Part shown: in pieces, positions 1 to 6,596 of the stretch
How the letters are laid out: every line of letters begins with the position of its first letter
Position numbering within the stretch: position 1 is the stretch's first letter
Assembly (NCBI GenBank): GCA_964512305.1
Contig: CAZEIW010000057.1
Span: 1 to 13,255, forward strand
Reading direction: 5' to 3'
Source: CAZEIW01 sp964512305
GTDB taxonomy: Bacteria; Pseudomonadota; Gammaproteobacteria; Burkholderiales; Burkholderiaceae_F
DNA length: 13,255 bases
Position numbers and translations under genes: made by a program
Notes under the pieces: model-generated
Seen by the model: only the letters and a program-made list of their open reading frames with translations
What the model was told of the DNA's origin: nothing
The model's database searches: none

Positions 1-497
1 ACGCCCACCTTGACCGCCGACTCCGACATGCCCGTGCGCCGGGCCGTGTCCGCGACCGACAGACCCTCCAGTTTGACGTACTGGATCGGAAGCCGCTGCC
101 GATCGGGAAGGCTGCCGAGCAGCTTGGCGATATCCCGCCGCGCGTCGGCCGCCTCGCCGTCGGAGGCGCCGAACACGTCGTCGTCCTCGTCCAGGGGATC
201 GTTCAGGACATCGGTGCGGGCGCGCCGCCGCAGCAGATCGACCATCTTGTAGCGCGCCAGCGCGAACACCCAGGGCGTCAGCGGTTGTCCGGCGTCATAC
301 GTGTGGCGCTGGATGTGAACCGCGAGCAGCGATTCCTGGACCAGGTCTTCGACTTCGTCCGGCAGGCTCATGAGGCGCTTACGAAAGAACGCCCGCAGGT
401 ACGCGCTCAACTCTTTGAGAAAGTCATGGTAAGCCGAAGCCTCGCCGGCCAGCCCGCGAACCAGCAAATCCCGAAGTCGTTCCTCCCCGGATCCCAT
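1..497 (-). CDS. ECF-family RNA polymerase sigma factor (partial, C-terminus off window)
   Basis: An alternative sigma factor that directs RNA polymerase to stress promoters. 165 codons are visible; the gene runs off the left edge within the region 4 helix-turn-helix. Region 2 spans about residues 20-92 and includes DEVEDLVQESLLAVH (47-61) and a W-x-FALARYKMVDLLRRR stretch (76-92). An acidic linker (LDEDDDVFG, 102-110) precedes region 4 (about 122-165: LLGSLPDRQR, then LSVADTARRTGMSESAVK). The start is fixed by an in-frame TAA three codons upstream of the ATG. No strong ribosome-binding site precedes it, and the predicted transcript leader is only about 10-12 nt. The sequence resembles the group whose Caulobacter member is SigF, normally paired with a membrane anti-sigma factor (DUF1109/NrsF type). 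Such a gene would lie beyond the left edge. The family call is firm; the subgroup rests on memory of the family and on the promoter motif. Confidence 0.9.
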   Translation of the reverse strand, partial: MGSGEERLRDLLVRGLAGEASAYHDFLKELSAYLRAFFRKRLMSLPDEVEDLVQESLLAVHIQRHTYDAGQPLTPWVFALARYKMVDLLRRRARTDVLNDPLDEDDDVFGASDGEAADARRDIAKLLGSLPDRQRLPIQYVKLEGLSVADTARRTGMSESAVKVG

Positions 498-515
498 GCG
501 TTCTTATCTGCCGTA

Positions 516-541
516 TTCGCCGAACCGCGGCGCCCGGTTAC
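516..541 (-). promoter_or_regulatory. ECF-type promoter of the sigma gene (GTAACC-N16-CGAA)
   Basis: Reading the minus strand, GTAACC (541-536) is followed by exactly 16 bases and then CGAA (519-516), 18 bases before the sigma factor ATG. The mirror element for the divergent gene has the same boxes and spacing. The shared bases extend to GTAACCG on one side and CGGCGAA on the other. The motif matches what I recall being reported for Caulobacter SigF-dependent promoters, which implies positive autoregulation. The boxes are seen directly; function is inferred. Confidence 0.7.
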
Positions 542-613
542 ACCTGCATGACGAAATTGCCCGAATGCGGCGGACCCGGACGAAGACCGCCCGAAGAAAT
601 TCTCCCATGCGGC

Positions 614-639
614 GTAACCGCCCGCCATCGTCCGGCGAA
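614..639 (+). promoter_or_regulatory. ECF-type promoter of the divergent secreted-protein operon (GTAACC-N16-CGAA)
   Basis: GTAACC (614-619), a 16-base spacer and CGAA (636-639) lie upstream of the beta-propeller gene. The predicted transcript would start near 647, giving a leader of about 50 nt with a clear ribosome-binding site (GGGAGAAGG) before the ATG at 697. The same two boxes with the same spacer occur divergently for the sigma gene, and I found no further GTAACC or GGTTAC with this partner in the window. Confidence 0.7.
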
Positions 640-696
640 CTAGTCACGGCTTTCGCGCTCGCCGGAAGCAAAGTCGCTCACAACGGGAGAAGGCAG

Positions 697-1734
697 ATGG
701 TGAAACGATTCCTCGGCATTGGCATCCTGGCGCTGCTTGCCGGAACCGCGGCATACGCGCAAAACGACGACCATCTTCTCGTGGTCACGGCATCGAACGC
801 GACCAGCAACCAGCTGCTCGTCTACAGCCCGGCGGGCACCCTCCTGAGCGCGATCCCGACCCAGGGGCAAGGAGGCGTCGGCGGCAATGCCGGCGGCATC
901 ACGCAGGGATACAACCGGGTTGCGGTCGTCAACTTCGGCTCCGGAACGGTTTCGATCTTTTCCCAGAACGGAACGTCTTCGCCCTTCACGCTGGCGCAGG
1001 TGATTCCGGCGACTTCGAATCCGGTCAGCGTCGCGTTCGGCGAAAACCACCTCTACATCCTGACGACCACGGACGTCGAGTCGCATCCGCTCGAGCAGTC
1101 CGGGATCGGCGAGCAACCCGACGGAACGGCGCCGCTCTTCAAGGCGGACGGATCGGCCGCGCAAGTCGGCGTGCTGGACGGGCAGCTGGTCATCACGGAA
1201 AAGAGCAACGCCATCGAAACCGTCAATCTGGACAAGCATGGCGCGGTCGTCGGCGCGGCTTCGCTGGTGGCGGACATTCCGGCGAACGTGAACACCCCGT
1301 TCGGTCTCGCGACGCGCGGCAGGAATGCCTACGTGACGATCGCGCACGCCGACGAGATCAGCCTGGTCAGGAACGACGCCGTGCTGACGGTCACCGGCTC
1401 CGGCACGCAGCACGCGCCCTGCTGGGTGACGCTCGACGGACCGTTCCTGTTCTCCGCGAACTCGCCGAGCATGAGCGTGTCGCGCTACGTCGTCTACGGC
1501 CAGAAGATCGTCCAGGACGCGGCGGTCATCGCCCAGTTCAACGGCAGTCCGACGGACATCGCCTACAACGCCGGCCTGGCCGCCGTGATCGACCACAGCG
1601 GCACGGTATCGCACCTGTCGATCTTCGACGTGGACGAGGACGGCAATTTCAGCCTGCGCGGCGCGGCCACGGTCAACCTTGCCTCGACCAACGGAGTCGC
1701 TGTCGTCCGGCGGGATGCGGTGGTCGGGTACTGA
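697..1734 (+). CDS. Exported beta-propeller-like protein (lactonase/YVTN-type), function unknown
   Basis: A 345-residue protein with a clear signal peptide (MVKRFLGIGILALLAGTAAYA, predicted cleavage before Gln22). The reading frame stays open upstream to 496, but the ATG at 697 is chosen because it begins the signal peptide and sits 5 bases after GGGAGAAGG. The mature part is a series of four-stranded blade-like repeats: HLLVVTASNATSNQLLVY, NRVAVVNFGSGTVSIF, PVSVAFGENHLYILT, GLATRGRNAYVTIAHADEISLV, PTDIAYNAGLAAVIDHSG. This is typical of seven-bladed propellers of the 6-phosphogluconolactonase/YVTN type. No catalytic motif can be assigned, so enzymatic activity is not claimed. It is first in a probable two-gene operon, 29 bases before the methionine-rich protein, and lies under the ECF-type promoter. 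A periplasmic role in a metal or oxidative stress response is inferred from context only. Confidence 0.8.
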   Translation: MVKRFLGIGILALLAGTAAYAQNDDHLLVVTASNATSNQLLVYSPAGTLLSAIPTQGQGGVGGNAGGITQGYNRVAVVNFGSGTVSIFSQNGTSSPFTLAQVIPATSNPVSVAFGENHLYILTTTDVESHPLEQSGIGEQPDGTAPLFKADGSAAQVGVLDGQLVITEKSNAIETVNLDKHGAVVGAASLVADIPANVNTPFGLATRGRNAYVTIAHADEISLVRNDAVLTVTGSGTQHAPCWVTLDGPFLFSANSPSMSVSRYVVYGQKIVQDAAVIAQFNGSPTDIAYNAGLAAVIDHSGTVSHLSIFDVDEDGNFSLRGAATVNLASTNGVAVVRRDAVVGY

Positions 1735-1763
1735 CGTCCGATTCACACCTTCAAGGAGCTGTC

Positions 1764-2105
1764 ATGACACGCATGAAGAGACTTGCGATCGCGGGCCTCG
1801 TCGCTACCAGCGTCGGGGTCGCGCTTCCCGTCACCGCCGCCACGCAAGACATGGAACCACCGCAAACCGGTTTCGTGCGCGGCCCGGACTCCTATACCTG
1901 GCGGATGGAGGAGTTGTCACAGTACCGCGCCTACATCCAGCACATGTCGCCCGAGAACCGGATGAAGCTGATGGGCATGCAGGACAAGATGATGCAGATG
2001 GAGATGGACCACAAGTCGACGATGATGAAGATGGACATGGAGATGGCGAAGGCCCGGCGCGACATCGAGATGTTCATTCTCAGCGCCGGGAGCGAGGGGC
2101 ACTGA
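1764..2105 (+). CDS. Small exported methionine-rich protein
   Basis: A 113-residue protein with a signal peptide (about residues 1-26, LAIAGLVATSVGVALPVTAA core) and an AAGGAG ribosome-binding site 5 bases before the ATG. The mature part is dominated by a helical segment in which 13 of 34 residues (61-94) are methionine, arranged as M-x-M, MM and M-x-x-M steps alternating with Asp, Glu and Lys, plus a His at 83 and a C-terminal GSEGH. Clusters of this kind bind soft metals such as Cu(I) or Ag(I) in known copper-handling proteins. Alternatively they may act as oxidisable methionine sinks. I do not recognise a named family. It follows the propeller gene by 29 bases and probably shares its ECF-driven transcript. 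Confidence 0.8.
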   Translation: MTRMKRLAIAGLVATSVGVALPVTAATQDMEPPQTGFVRGPDSYTWRMEELSQYRAYIQHMSPENRMKLMGMQDKMMQMEMDHKSTMMKMDMEMAKARRDIEMFILSAGSEGH

Positions 2106-2141
2106 CCTGGCGGTCACCCCAGGGCTCGTCCCCTTGCTCCT

Positions 2142-2318
2142 CCCCGGCTCTTCCCGGGGGTCCGCGTCTGGCCTGGGCAGTGGCGCTCCGCCACGCACCG
2201 ACGTGGATCCCCGGGACTTCGCCCGGGGATGACACCTGCTTTGGCCTTGCCAGTTGAGCTGTCATGGCCGGGCTTGTCCCGGCCATCCGTAAGCCTGCCC
2301 CCGGGCTTGACCCGGGGG
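2142..2318. repeat. Cluster of four GC-rich hairpins (REP-like palindromes) in a 416-bp gene-free spacer
   Basis: Four stem-loops follow one another. Arms 2142-2147/2154-2159 are CCCCGG/CCGGGG. Arms 2207-2215/2222-2230 are ATCCCCGGG and its complement. Arms 2264-2272/2278-2286 are ATGGCCGGG and its complement. Arms 2298-2305/2311-2318 are CCCCCGGG and its complement. Loops are 5-6 bases, mostly CTT-containing. The third unit creates the spurious MAGLVPAI peptide often seen in annotated genomes. There is no T-tract, although the first hairpin lies 36 bases past the methionine-rich gene and could help end its transcript. In 2319-2521 I see nothing beyond the ribosome-binding site of the next gene. 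Confidence 0.75.
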
Positions 2319-2521
2319 TCGGCGCGAGCTTGAAGCGCACCAAGTTCGCACCTCCATGGGAGGCGAGGCGCCGCGCCATGTTGCGGTGCGTATCGAACAC
2401 ATCATCGGCGCCCTTGACCCCGCCGCGCTCGTGCCTTTCTCGCGGCTTCCACTAGGCGCAATATGTTCCTCCGCACGGCCATGCGGCCGCTCAGTCCGCT
2501 TCGGATCCCGGGAGGAACGCC

Positions 2522-3916
2522 ATGTCGACCTGGATGCCCGACCCCAGCTTCTATCCCTCTCCCCGCCTCGCCGCGAAAGCCCCGCCGGAGAAGCTCGCCT
2601 ACGTCGCGTCTTTCGATCCCGCGCGCCGGCAGTCCGACGCGATCGCCGTGGTCGACGTCGACCCGGCGTCGAAGACCTACGCGCGCATCGTCGGCTCCTG
2701 CGAGATTCCCGGCGCCGGCGACGAGTTGCACCACTTCGGCTGGAACGCGTGCTCGTCGTGCCTTTGCCCGAATGCGCCGCACCCGCACGTGCAGCGCCGC
2801 TACCTCGTCGTGCCCGGCCTGCGCTCGTCCCGCGTCCACATCCTGGACACCATGCCAGACCCGCGCAACCCGCGCATCGTCAAGCGCATCGAGGCGCAGG
2901 AGCTCGCCGAGAAGACCGGCTACACGCGCCCGCACACCGTCCATTGCGGACCGGGCGGCATCTACATGACCGCGCTCGGCGACGCCGACGGCAAGGGCCC
3001 CGGCGGCGTCCTGGTGATGGACCAGGAAAGCTTCGAGCCGCTCGGGCGCTGGGAGGTCGAGCGCGGGCCGCAGCAGCTTGCCTACGACGCCTGGTGGCAT
3101 CTCGGCTACGACACGATGGTCACCAGCGAGTGGGGCACGCCCGACACCTTCGAGCAGGGCCTGAACCCCGAGATCCTGCTCGGCGCCAAGTACGGCCGCC
3201 GGCTGCACTTCTGGGACCTCAACCGGCGCAAGCACCTGCAGGAGATCGACTTCGGCGCCGAGTATCAGCTCGTGTTCGAGCTGCGTCCCGCGCACGATCC
3301 GACGCGGTCCTATGGCTTCGTCAACTGCGTGATCAGCCTGAAGGACCTGTCGTCGTCGATCTGGGTCTGGCACCGTGAAAACGGCCAATGGGCGGTTCGC
3401 AAGGTGATCGACATCCCGGCGGAGCCGGCCAGCCCCGACGACCTGCCGCCGATGCTGAAGGACTTCAAGGCGGTGCCGCCCCTGGTGACCGACATCGATC
3501 TGTCGATGGACGACCGCTTCCTTTACGTTGCCTGCTGGGGCACCGGCGACCTGCGCCAGTACGACGTATCGGATCCGTTGCACCCGAAACTCAGCGGCAC
3601 CGTCCGCATCGGCGGCATCGTGTCGCGCGCGAGCCATCCGGGCGCGCGCAACGGCGCGCTCAACGGCGGCCCGCAGATGGTCGAGGTGAGCCGGGACGGC
3701 AAGCGCGTCTACTTCACGAACTCGCTCTACGGCGCGATCGATCCGCAGTTCTATCCCGACGGCATCAAGGGCTGGATGGTGAAGCTCGACGCGCGTCCCG
3801 AGGGCGGAATCACGTTCGACCCGAAGTTCTTCGTCGACTGGCCGGCGCCCCGCCTGCCGCACCAGGTAAGACTCGACGGCGGCGACTGCTCGTCGGACTC
3901 GTTCTGCTATCCGTGA
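2522..3916 (+). CDS. Selenium-binding protein 56 / methanethiol oxidase family protein (SELENBP1/MtoX-like)
   Basis: A 464-residue protein, the usual length for the SBP56 family. Its human member SELENBP1 and bacterial MtoX oxidise methanethiol to formaldehyde, H2S and H2O2 and use copper. Family landmarks run in order along the protein: VDVDP (44-48), DELHHFGWNACSSC (67-80, Cys77 aligning with the reactive Cys57 of the human protein), RPHTVHCGPGG (136-146), GGVLVMDQESFE (161-172), STEW-like TSEWGTP (201-207), LYGxxLHFWD-like (224-232), LSMDDRFLYVACWGTGDLRQYDVSDP (327-352), NGGPQM (381-386), SLYGAIDPQFYP (401-412) and the terminal GGDCSSD (453-459). The start follows GGGAGGAACGCC. No signal peptide is visible, unlike the periplasmic form I recall from Hyphomicrobium, so a cytoplasmic location is likely. 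It is the first gene of a tight three-gene run. Family assignment is very secure; the substrate is inferred. Confidence 0.95.
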   Translation: MSTWMPDPSFYPSPRLAAKAPPEKLAYVASFDPARRQSDAIAVVDVDPASKTYARIVGSCEIPGAGDELHHFGWNACSSCLCPNAPHPHVQRRYLVVPGLRSSRVHILDTMPDPRNPRIVKRIEAQELAEKTGYTRPHTVHCGPGGIYMTALGDADGKGPGGVLVMDQESFEPLGRWEVERGPQQLAYDAWWHLGYDTMVTSEWGTPDTFEQGLNPEILLGAKYGRRLHFWDLNRRKHLQEIDFGAEYQLVFELRPAHDPTRSYGFVNCVISLKDLSSSIWVWHRENGQWAVRKVIDIPAEPASPDDLPPMLKDFKAVPPLVTDIDLSMDDRFLYVACWGTGDLRQYDVSDPLHPKLSGTVRIGGIVSRASHPGARNGALNGGPQMVEVSRDGKRVYFTNSLYGAIDPQFYPDGIKGWMVKLDARPEGGITFDPKFFVDWPAPRLPHQVRLDGGDCSSDSFCYP

Positions 3917-3947
3917 CCGCGGCGCGGCCAACGGCGGGCGCGGCGCG

Positions 3948-4589
3948 GTGCCGACTTTCCCAACCCCGCTGTGGCCGTGGCTCACCCTGGCGGGACTGGG
4001 CGCGTTTCACGGCCTGAACCCTGCGATGGGCTGGTTGTTCGCCGTGGCGCTGGGCATGCACCGGCGCAGCGCCGCCGTCGTTGCGTGGTCGCTGGTGCCG
4101 ATCGTGATCGGCCACGCGCTCGCGGTGGCCGTCGTGCTGGTGGCGTTCGTGATGGCTGGCGTCGTCGTCGACCTGACGTGGCTGCGCCGCATCGCAGCCG
4201 CAGTGCTGATCGGCTGGGCGGTCTGGCTCGCGTTCCGCGGACACCCGACCCGGGTCTGGGCAGGAATGCAGGCCGGATTCGGCGGCCTCGCCATCTGGTC
4301 GTTTCTCATGGCGGGCGCGCATGGGGCGGGCTTGATGCTGGTTCCAGCCCTGATGCCGATCTGCAGTGCGGGGGAGTCCGCCGGCCTGCTGAGCGCGAGC
4401 GGCTCGATTCCCCTCGCGCTGGCGGCGCTGGGTGTTCACACCGCCGCGATGCTGGCCACGACCGCGGCGGTCGCGCTGGCCGTCTATACCCTTTTCGACC
4501 TCGCGTTCCTGCGAACGTCATGGCTGAACGTCGACCGGATCTGGATCGCGGCGTTGGGCGTCAGCGGAATCGCGGTCGCGTGGTCGTAG
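3948..4589 (+). CDS. Polytopic membrane protein with HGLNP motif, function unknown
   Basis: A 213-residue hydrophobic protein with about six predicted membrane segments. I chose the GTG at 3948, which gives MPTFPTPLWPWLTLAGLGAFHG; no strong ribosome-binding site precedes it. It begins 31 bases after the SBP56-family gene, so co-transcription is likely. Polar residues inside the membrane are notable: GAFHGLNPAMGW (18-29, His21, Asn24, Pro25) in the first helix and a later MAGAHGAGLMLVPAL segment with a second intramembrane His-Gly. Paired histidine-containing helices of this kind are seen in small metal or solute exporters of the NicO/HupE/LysE type. That comparison is by motif flavour only and I do not assign the protein to any of those families. 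Candidate roles are transport of a metal cofactor or of a product of the neighbouring enzyme. Confidence 0.8.
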   Translation: MPTFPTPLWPWLTLAGLGAFHGLNPAMGWLFAVALGMHRRSAAVVAWSLVPIVIGHALAVAVVLVAFVMAGVVVDLTWLRRIAAAVLIGWAVWLAFRGHPTRVWAGMQAGFGGLAIWSFLMAGAHGAGLMLVPALMPICSAGESAGLLSASGSIPLALAALGVHTAAMLATTAAVALAVYTLFDLAFLRTSWLNVDRIWIAALGVSGIAVAWS

Positions 4590-4639
4590 ACACCGGCTCC
4601 GTGCGGCGATAATGGCAATATCGCACCACGGAGAACAAA

Positions 4640-5677
4640 ATGTTGCGTCGAAGATGCGCGCAGTGGCTGGCGATCCCGCTTTTCCTCGCCAGCGCAGCGA
4701 ACTCGACCCCGGCAATCGGAGCGGCCGAAGACACGTCGTCCAATCAGTTCCGGCTCGAGCGCCTCGCCGACGGTGTCTGGGCGGCCGTCGCGACGCCCGG
4801 GGGCGGCGCGGTGTGCAACATGGGGATCATCGATCTGGGCTCCGACGTCGTGCTGTTCGACGCCGGACAGTCCGCCGCGGCGGCGACCGACCTTTTCGAC
4901 GCGGCGCGACGGCTGACAGGACGGGATCCGACGATCCTCGTCTACAGCCATGGGCACAACGACCACGTTCGCGGCGCAGCCGCACTGCCTAAGAGCCTCA
5001 CCGTGATCGCCACGAAGGCGATTGAGGACGATATCGTCGACGACGCAAAGACGGCGGCCGCCGACTCCCAGGATATCTACAACAAACTGTGGCTCTACCG
5101 CCGGTACGAGACGTGGGAGTCGCAGATCGGACCACCGGGCGAGGCCCGTTTCTGGCGCGGTTACTTCGAGGCGATTGCCCAAAGCGGCCTGCAATACGTT
5201 GCCCGCCTGCCGACCCGATACATCGACAATGGAACGATGACTCTCTCCGGTCCGCGGCGGAAAGTCGTACTGAAGGTCTTGAGCGGGCACACGGCGAGCG
5301 ATGTGATCGCCGTCCTGCCCGACGATCGCATCGTCTTCGCGGGCGACCTGCTGTTTGTCAACCGCCACCCGTTCCTCGGTGACTCACCGGGCAGCGGCAG
5401 CCTGCTCGCTGCGCTGGATGCCCTTCAGGCAGAAGCTCCGGCGCGCTACGTGCCCGGCCACGGCGATGTCGCCGGCGCCGAAGCGATCGCATCGATGCGC
5501 GACTACGTGCTGACGCTGCGCGATCTTGTGGAAGAAGGCAGGCACCGGGGTCTGAGCGAAGAATGGCTCTCGACCCGGCCGCTTCCCCCGCAGTATTCCT
5601 CGTGGTGGTTCGGGCGCTTCTTTCCGACCAACATGAAGGTCCTGTTCAAGGAGGCGGAGAAGGCGAAGTCGCCCTAG
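4640..5677 (+). CDS. Exported metallo-beta-lactamase-fold hydrolase
   Basis: A 345-residue protein with a signal peptide (about 1-28, ending AIGA) and a GGAG ribosome-binding site before the ATG. The binuclear metal centre of the MBL fold is complete: H104-G-H106-N-D108-H109, then H217 (SGHTASD), D236 (FAGDLLF) and H274 (PGHGD). It is therefore probably an active Zn or Fe hydrolase in the periplasm. The fold covers about residues 38-300, and a C-terminal helical tail rich in aromatics (QYSSWWFGRFFP) follows. It starts 50 bases after the HGLNP membrane protein and is probably the third gene of the SBP56-family operon. Substrate is unknown: lactones, thioesters or a sulfur species are all possible for this broad family. 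It converges on lepB with only 22 bases between stops. Confidence 0.9.
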   Translation: MLRRRCAQWLAIPLFLASAANSTPAIGAAEDTSSNQFRLERLADGVWAAVATPGGGAVCNMGIIDLGSDVVLFDAGQSAAAATDLFDAARRLTGRDPTILVYSHGHNDHVRGAAALPKSLTVIATKAIEDDIVDDAKTAAADSQDIYNKLWLYRRYETWESQIGPPGEARFWRGYFEAIAQSGLQYVARLPTRYIDNGTMTLSGPRRKVVLKVLSGHTASDVIAVLPDDRIVFAGDLLFVNRHPFLGDSPGSGSLLAALDALQAEAPARYVPGHGDVAGAEAIASMRDYVLTLRDLVEEGRHRGLSEEWLSTRPLPPQYSSWWFGRFFPTNMKVLFKEAEKAKSP

Positions 5678-5679
5678 AC

Positions 5680-5696
5680 CAGGGACAGGCTCCCTG
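5680..5696. terminator. Short hairpin between convergent genes, possible bidirectional terminator
   Basis: CAGGGA (5680-5685) and TCCCTG (5691-5696) form a 6-bp stem with a 5-base loop. It fills the 22-base gap between the stops of the MBL hydrolase and lepB. There is no T-tract on either side, so intrinsic termination would be weak. Confidence 0.35.
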
Positions 5697-5699
5697 CAC

Positions 5700-6380
5700 C
5701 TACGGGTAGAGGCTCCTGCCAAAGCGATCGAAGCGGGGCAGCCAGTTGCCCTTGATCGCCGCCGAGACGAGGATGCGGCTCGCCCGGCCGATCAGCAACT
5801 CGCGCGGCACGAGCCCGATGAAGCGGGAGTCGGCGCTGTTGTCCCGGTTGTCTCCCAGCATCAGGAATCGATCGGGGGGAATTGCGATCGGGCCGAAGTC
5901 GGCCGCGTTCGCCAAGCCTCCCAGCCACTGGATCGGGTACGGATGATCGCCGAGCTCCTCCCGCAGCCGAAGCGCCGGGAGGCGATAGCCGTCGCCGACC
6001 TCGTCGGTGCCGATGCCTAGCGCCGCGTACTCCACCCGATGCCCGTTGATCAGGAGCTGCCTATCCTTCATCGACACGACGTCGCCCGGCAGCCCGACGA
6101 CGCGCTTGATCAAACGCTTGCCGTCCTGCGGCGACGAAAACGTGACGATGTCGCCCCGGTGCGGATCGCCTAGACGGGCCACCACGATGTCCGTCAGCGG
6201 AACCTTGAGGTTGTAGGCGAGGCGGTTCACCAGGACGACATCGCCTTCCAGGATGTTGGGGTGCATCGACGACGAAGGCACGGGGTTGTAGTCGGCGACC
6301 GCGGTCCTGACGAGGCCGAATGCGAGCAGGAAGGCGAGGAAGTAGCGGTTGCTGCGAAGATAGGAGCGGAGTGCGAGCAC
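5700..6380 (-). CDS. lepB: Signal peptidase I
   Basis: The inner-membrane serine protease that removes signal peptides from exported proteins. From the GTG at 6380 it is 226 residues. A single N-terminal membrane anchor (about 9-28) is followed by the catalytic domain, with nucleophile Ser38 in PSSSMHP, general base Lys92 in RLIKRVVGLPGD and the conserved box GDNRDNSADSR (177-187). The frame remains open to 6539, but the extra upstream residues come from a palindromic repeat and look non-coding. The chosen GTG lies 6 bases after GAGGTG; another GTG six bases earlier is possible. It is shorter than E. coli LepB (324 residues, two anchors) and closer to compact forms. It is not next to lepA or rnc here, so it may be a second, stand-alone copy. 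Confidence 0.93.
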   Translation of the reverse strand: MLALRSYLRSNRYFLAFLLAFGLVRTAVADYNPVPSSSMHPNILEGDVVLVNRLAYNLKVPLTDIVVARLGDPHRGDIVTFSSPQDGKRLIKRVVGLPGDVVSMKDRQLLINGHRVEYAALGIGTDEVGDGYRLPALRLREELGDHPYPIQWLGGLANAADFGPIAIPPDRFLMLGDNRDNSADSRFIGLVPRELLIGRASRILVSAAIKGNWLPRFDRFGRSLYP

Positions 6381-6487
6381 GGAGTTCACCTCTGCGGTCA
6401 CGGCAGGCGATGTATGCAATCGACCGCCGGTCTCGCCGGGAGTTCCCTGGCGGGCGGTCCGGTGTCGGGAGGACGTGCCAGCGGCCG

Positions 6488-6591
6488 CACCCTCACCCCC
6501 GCCCCTCTCCCGCAAGCGGGAGAGGGGAGCTTCAAACAACCGCCGTGCCTCCCCTCTCCCGCTTGCGGGAGAGGGGCCGGGGGTGAGGGTG
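6488..6591. repeat. REPIN-like inverted pair of palindromic repeats
   Basis: Two hairpins, CCCCTCTCCCGC (6502-6513) with GCGGGAGAGGGG (6516-6527), and 6551-6562 with 6565-6576, face each other. They are flanked by CACCCTCACCCCCG (6488-6501) and its exact complement (6578-6591). The centre of the left hairpin is AA and of the right TT, so the whole 104-bp block is a large inverted repeat. It lies between the SmbP-like gene and lepB, 6 bases past the stop of the former. A related pair occurs at the right end of the window. Confidence 0.85.
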
Positions 6592-6596
6592 CCCGC

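Noticed and set aside
496..696. N-terminal extension of the propeller protein
   Set aside because: It would include the promoter region and bury the signal peptide internally; the ATG at 697 has the good ribosome-binding site.
640..1746. 368-codon minus-strand open frame opposite the propeller gene
   Set aside because: Shadow frame; the plus-strand frame has a signal peptide, ribosome-binding site and blade repeats.
2264..2455. Short open frame beginning MAGLVPAI
   Set aside because: Encoded by palindromic repeats with no ribosome-binding site; a known type of false annotation.
2402..3985. 527-codon minus-strand open frame opposite the SBP56-family gene
   Set aside because: Arg/Val/His-rich shadow of a securely identified gene on the other strand.
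6381..6539. N-terminal extension of LepB
   Set aside because: The added residues derive from the REPIN-like repeat, and the membrane anchor begins just after the chosen GTG.
6488..6591. Possible CRISPR or small RNA locus
   Set aside because: Only one inverted pair, no regularly spaced direct repeats with spacers; it fits a REP/REPIN element.
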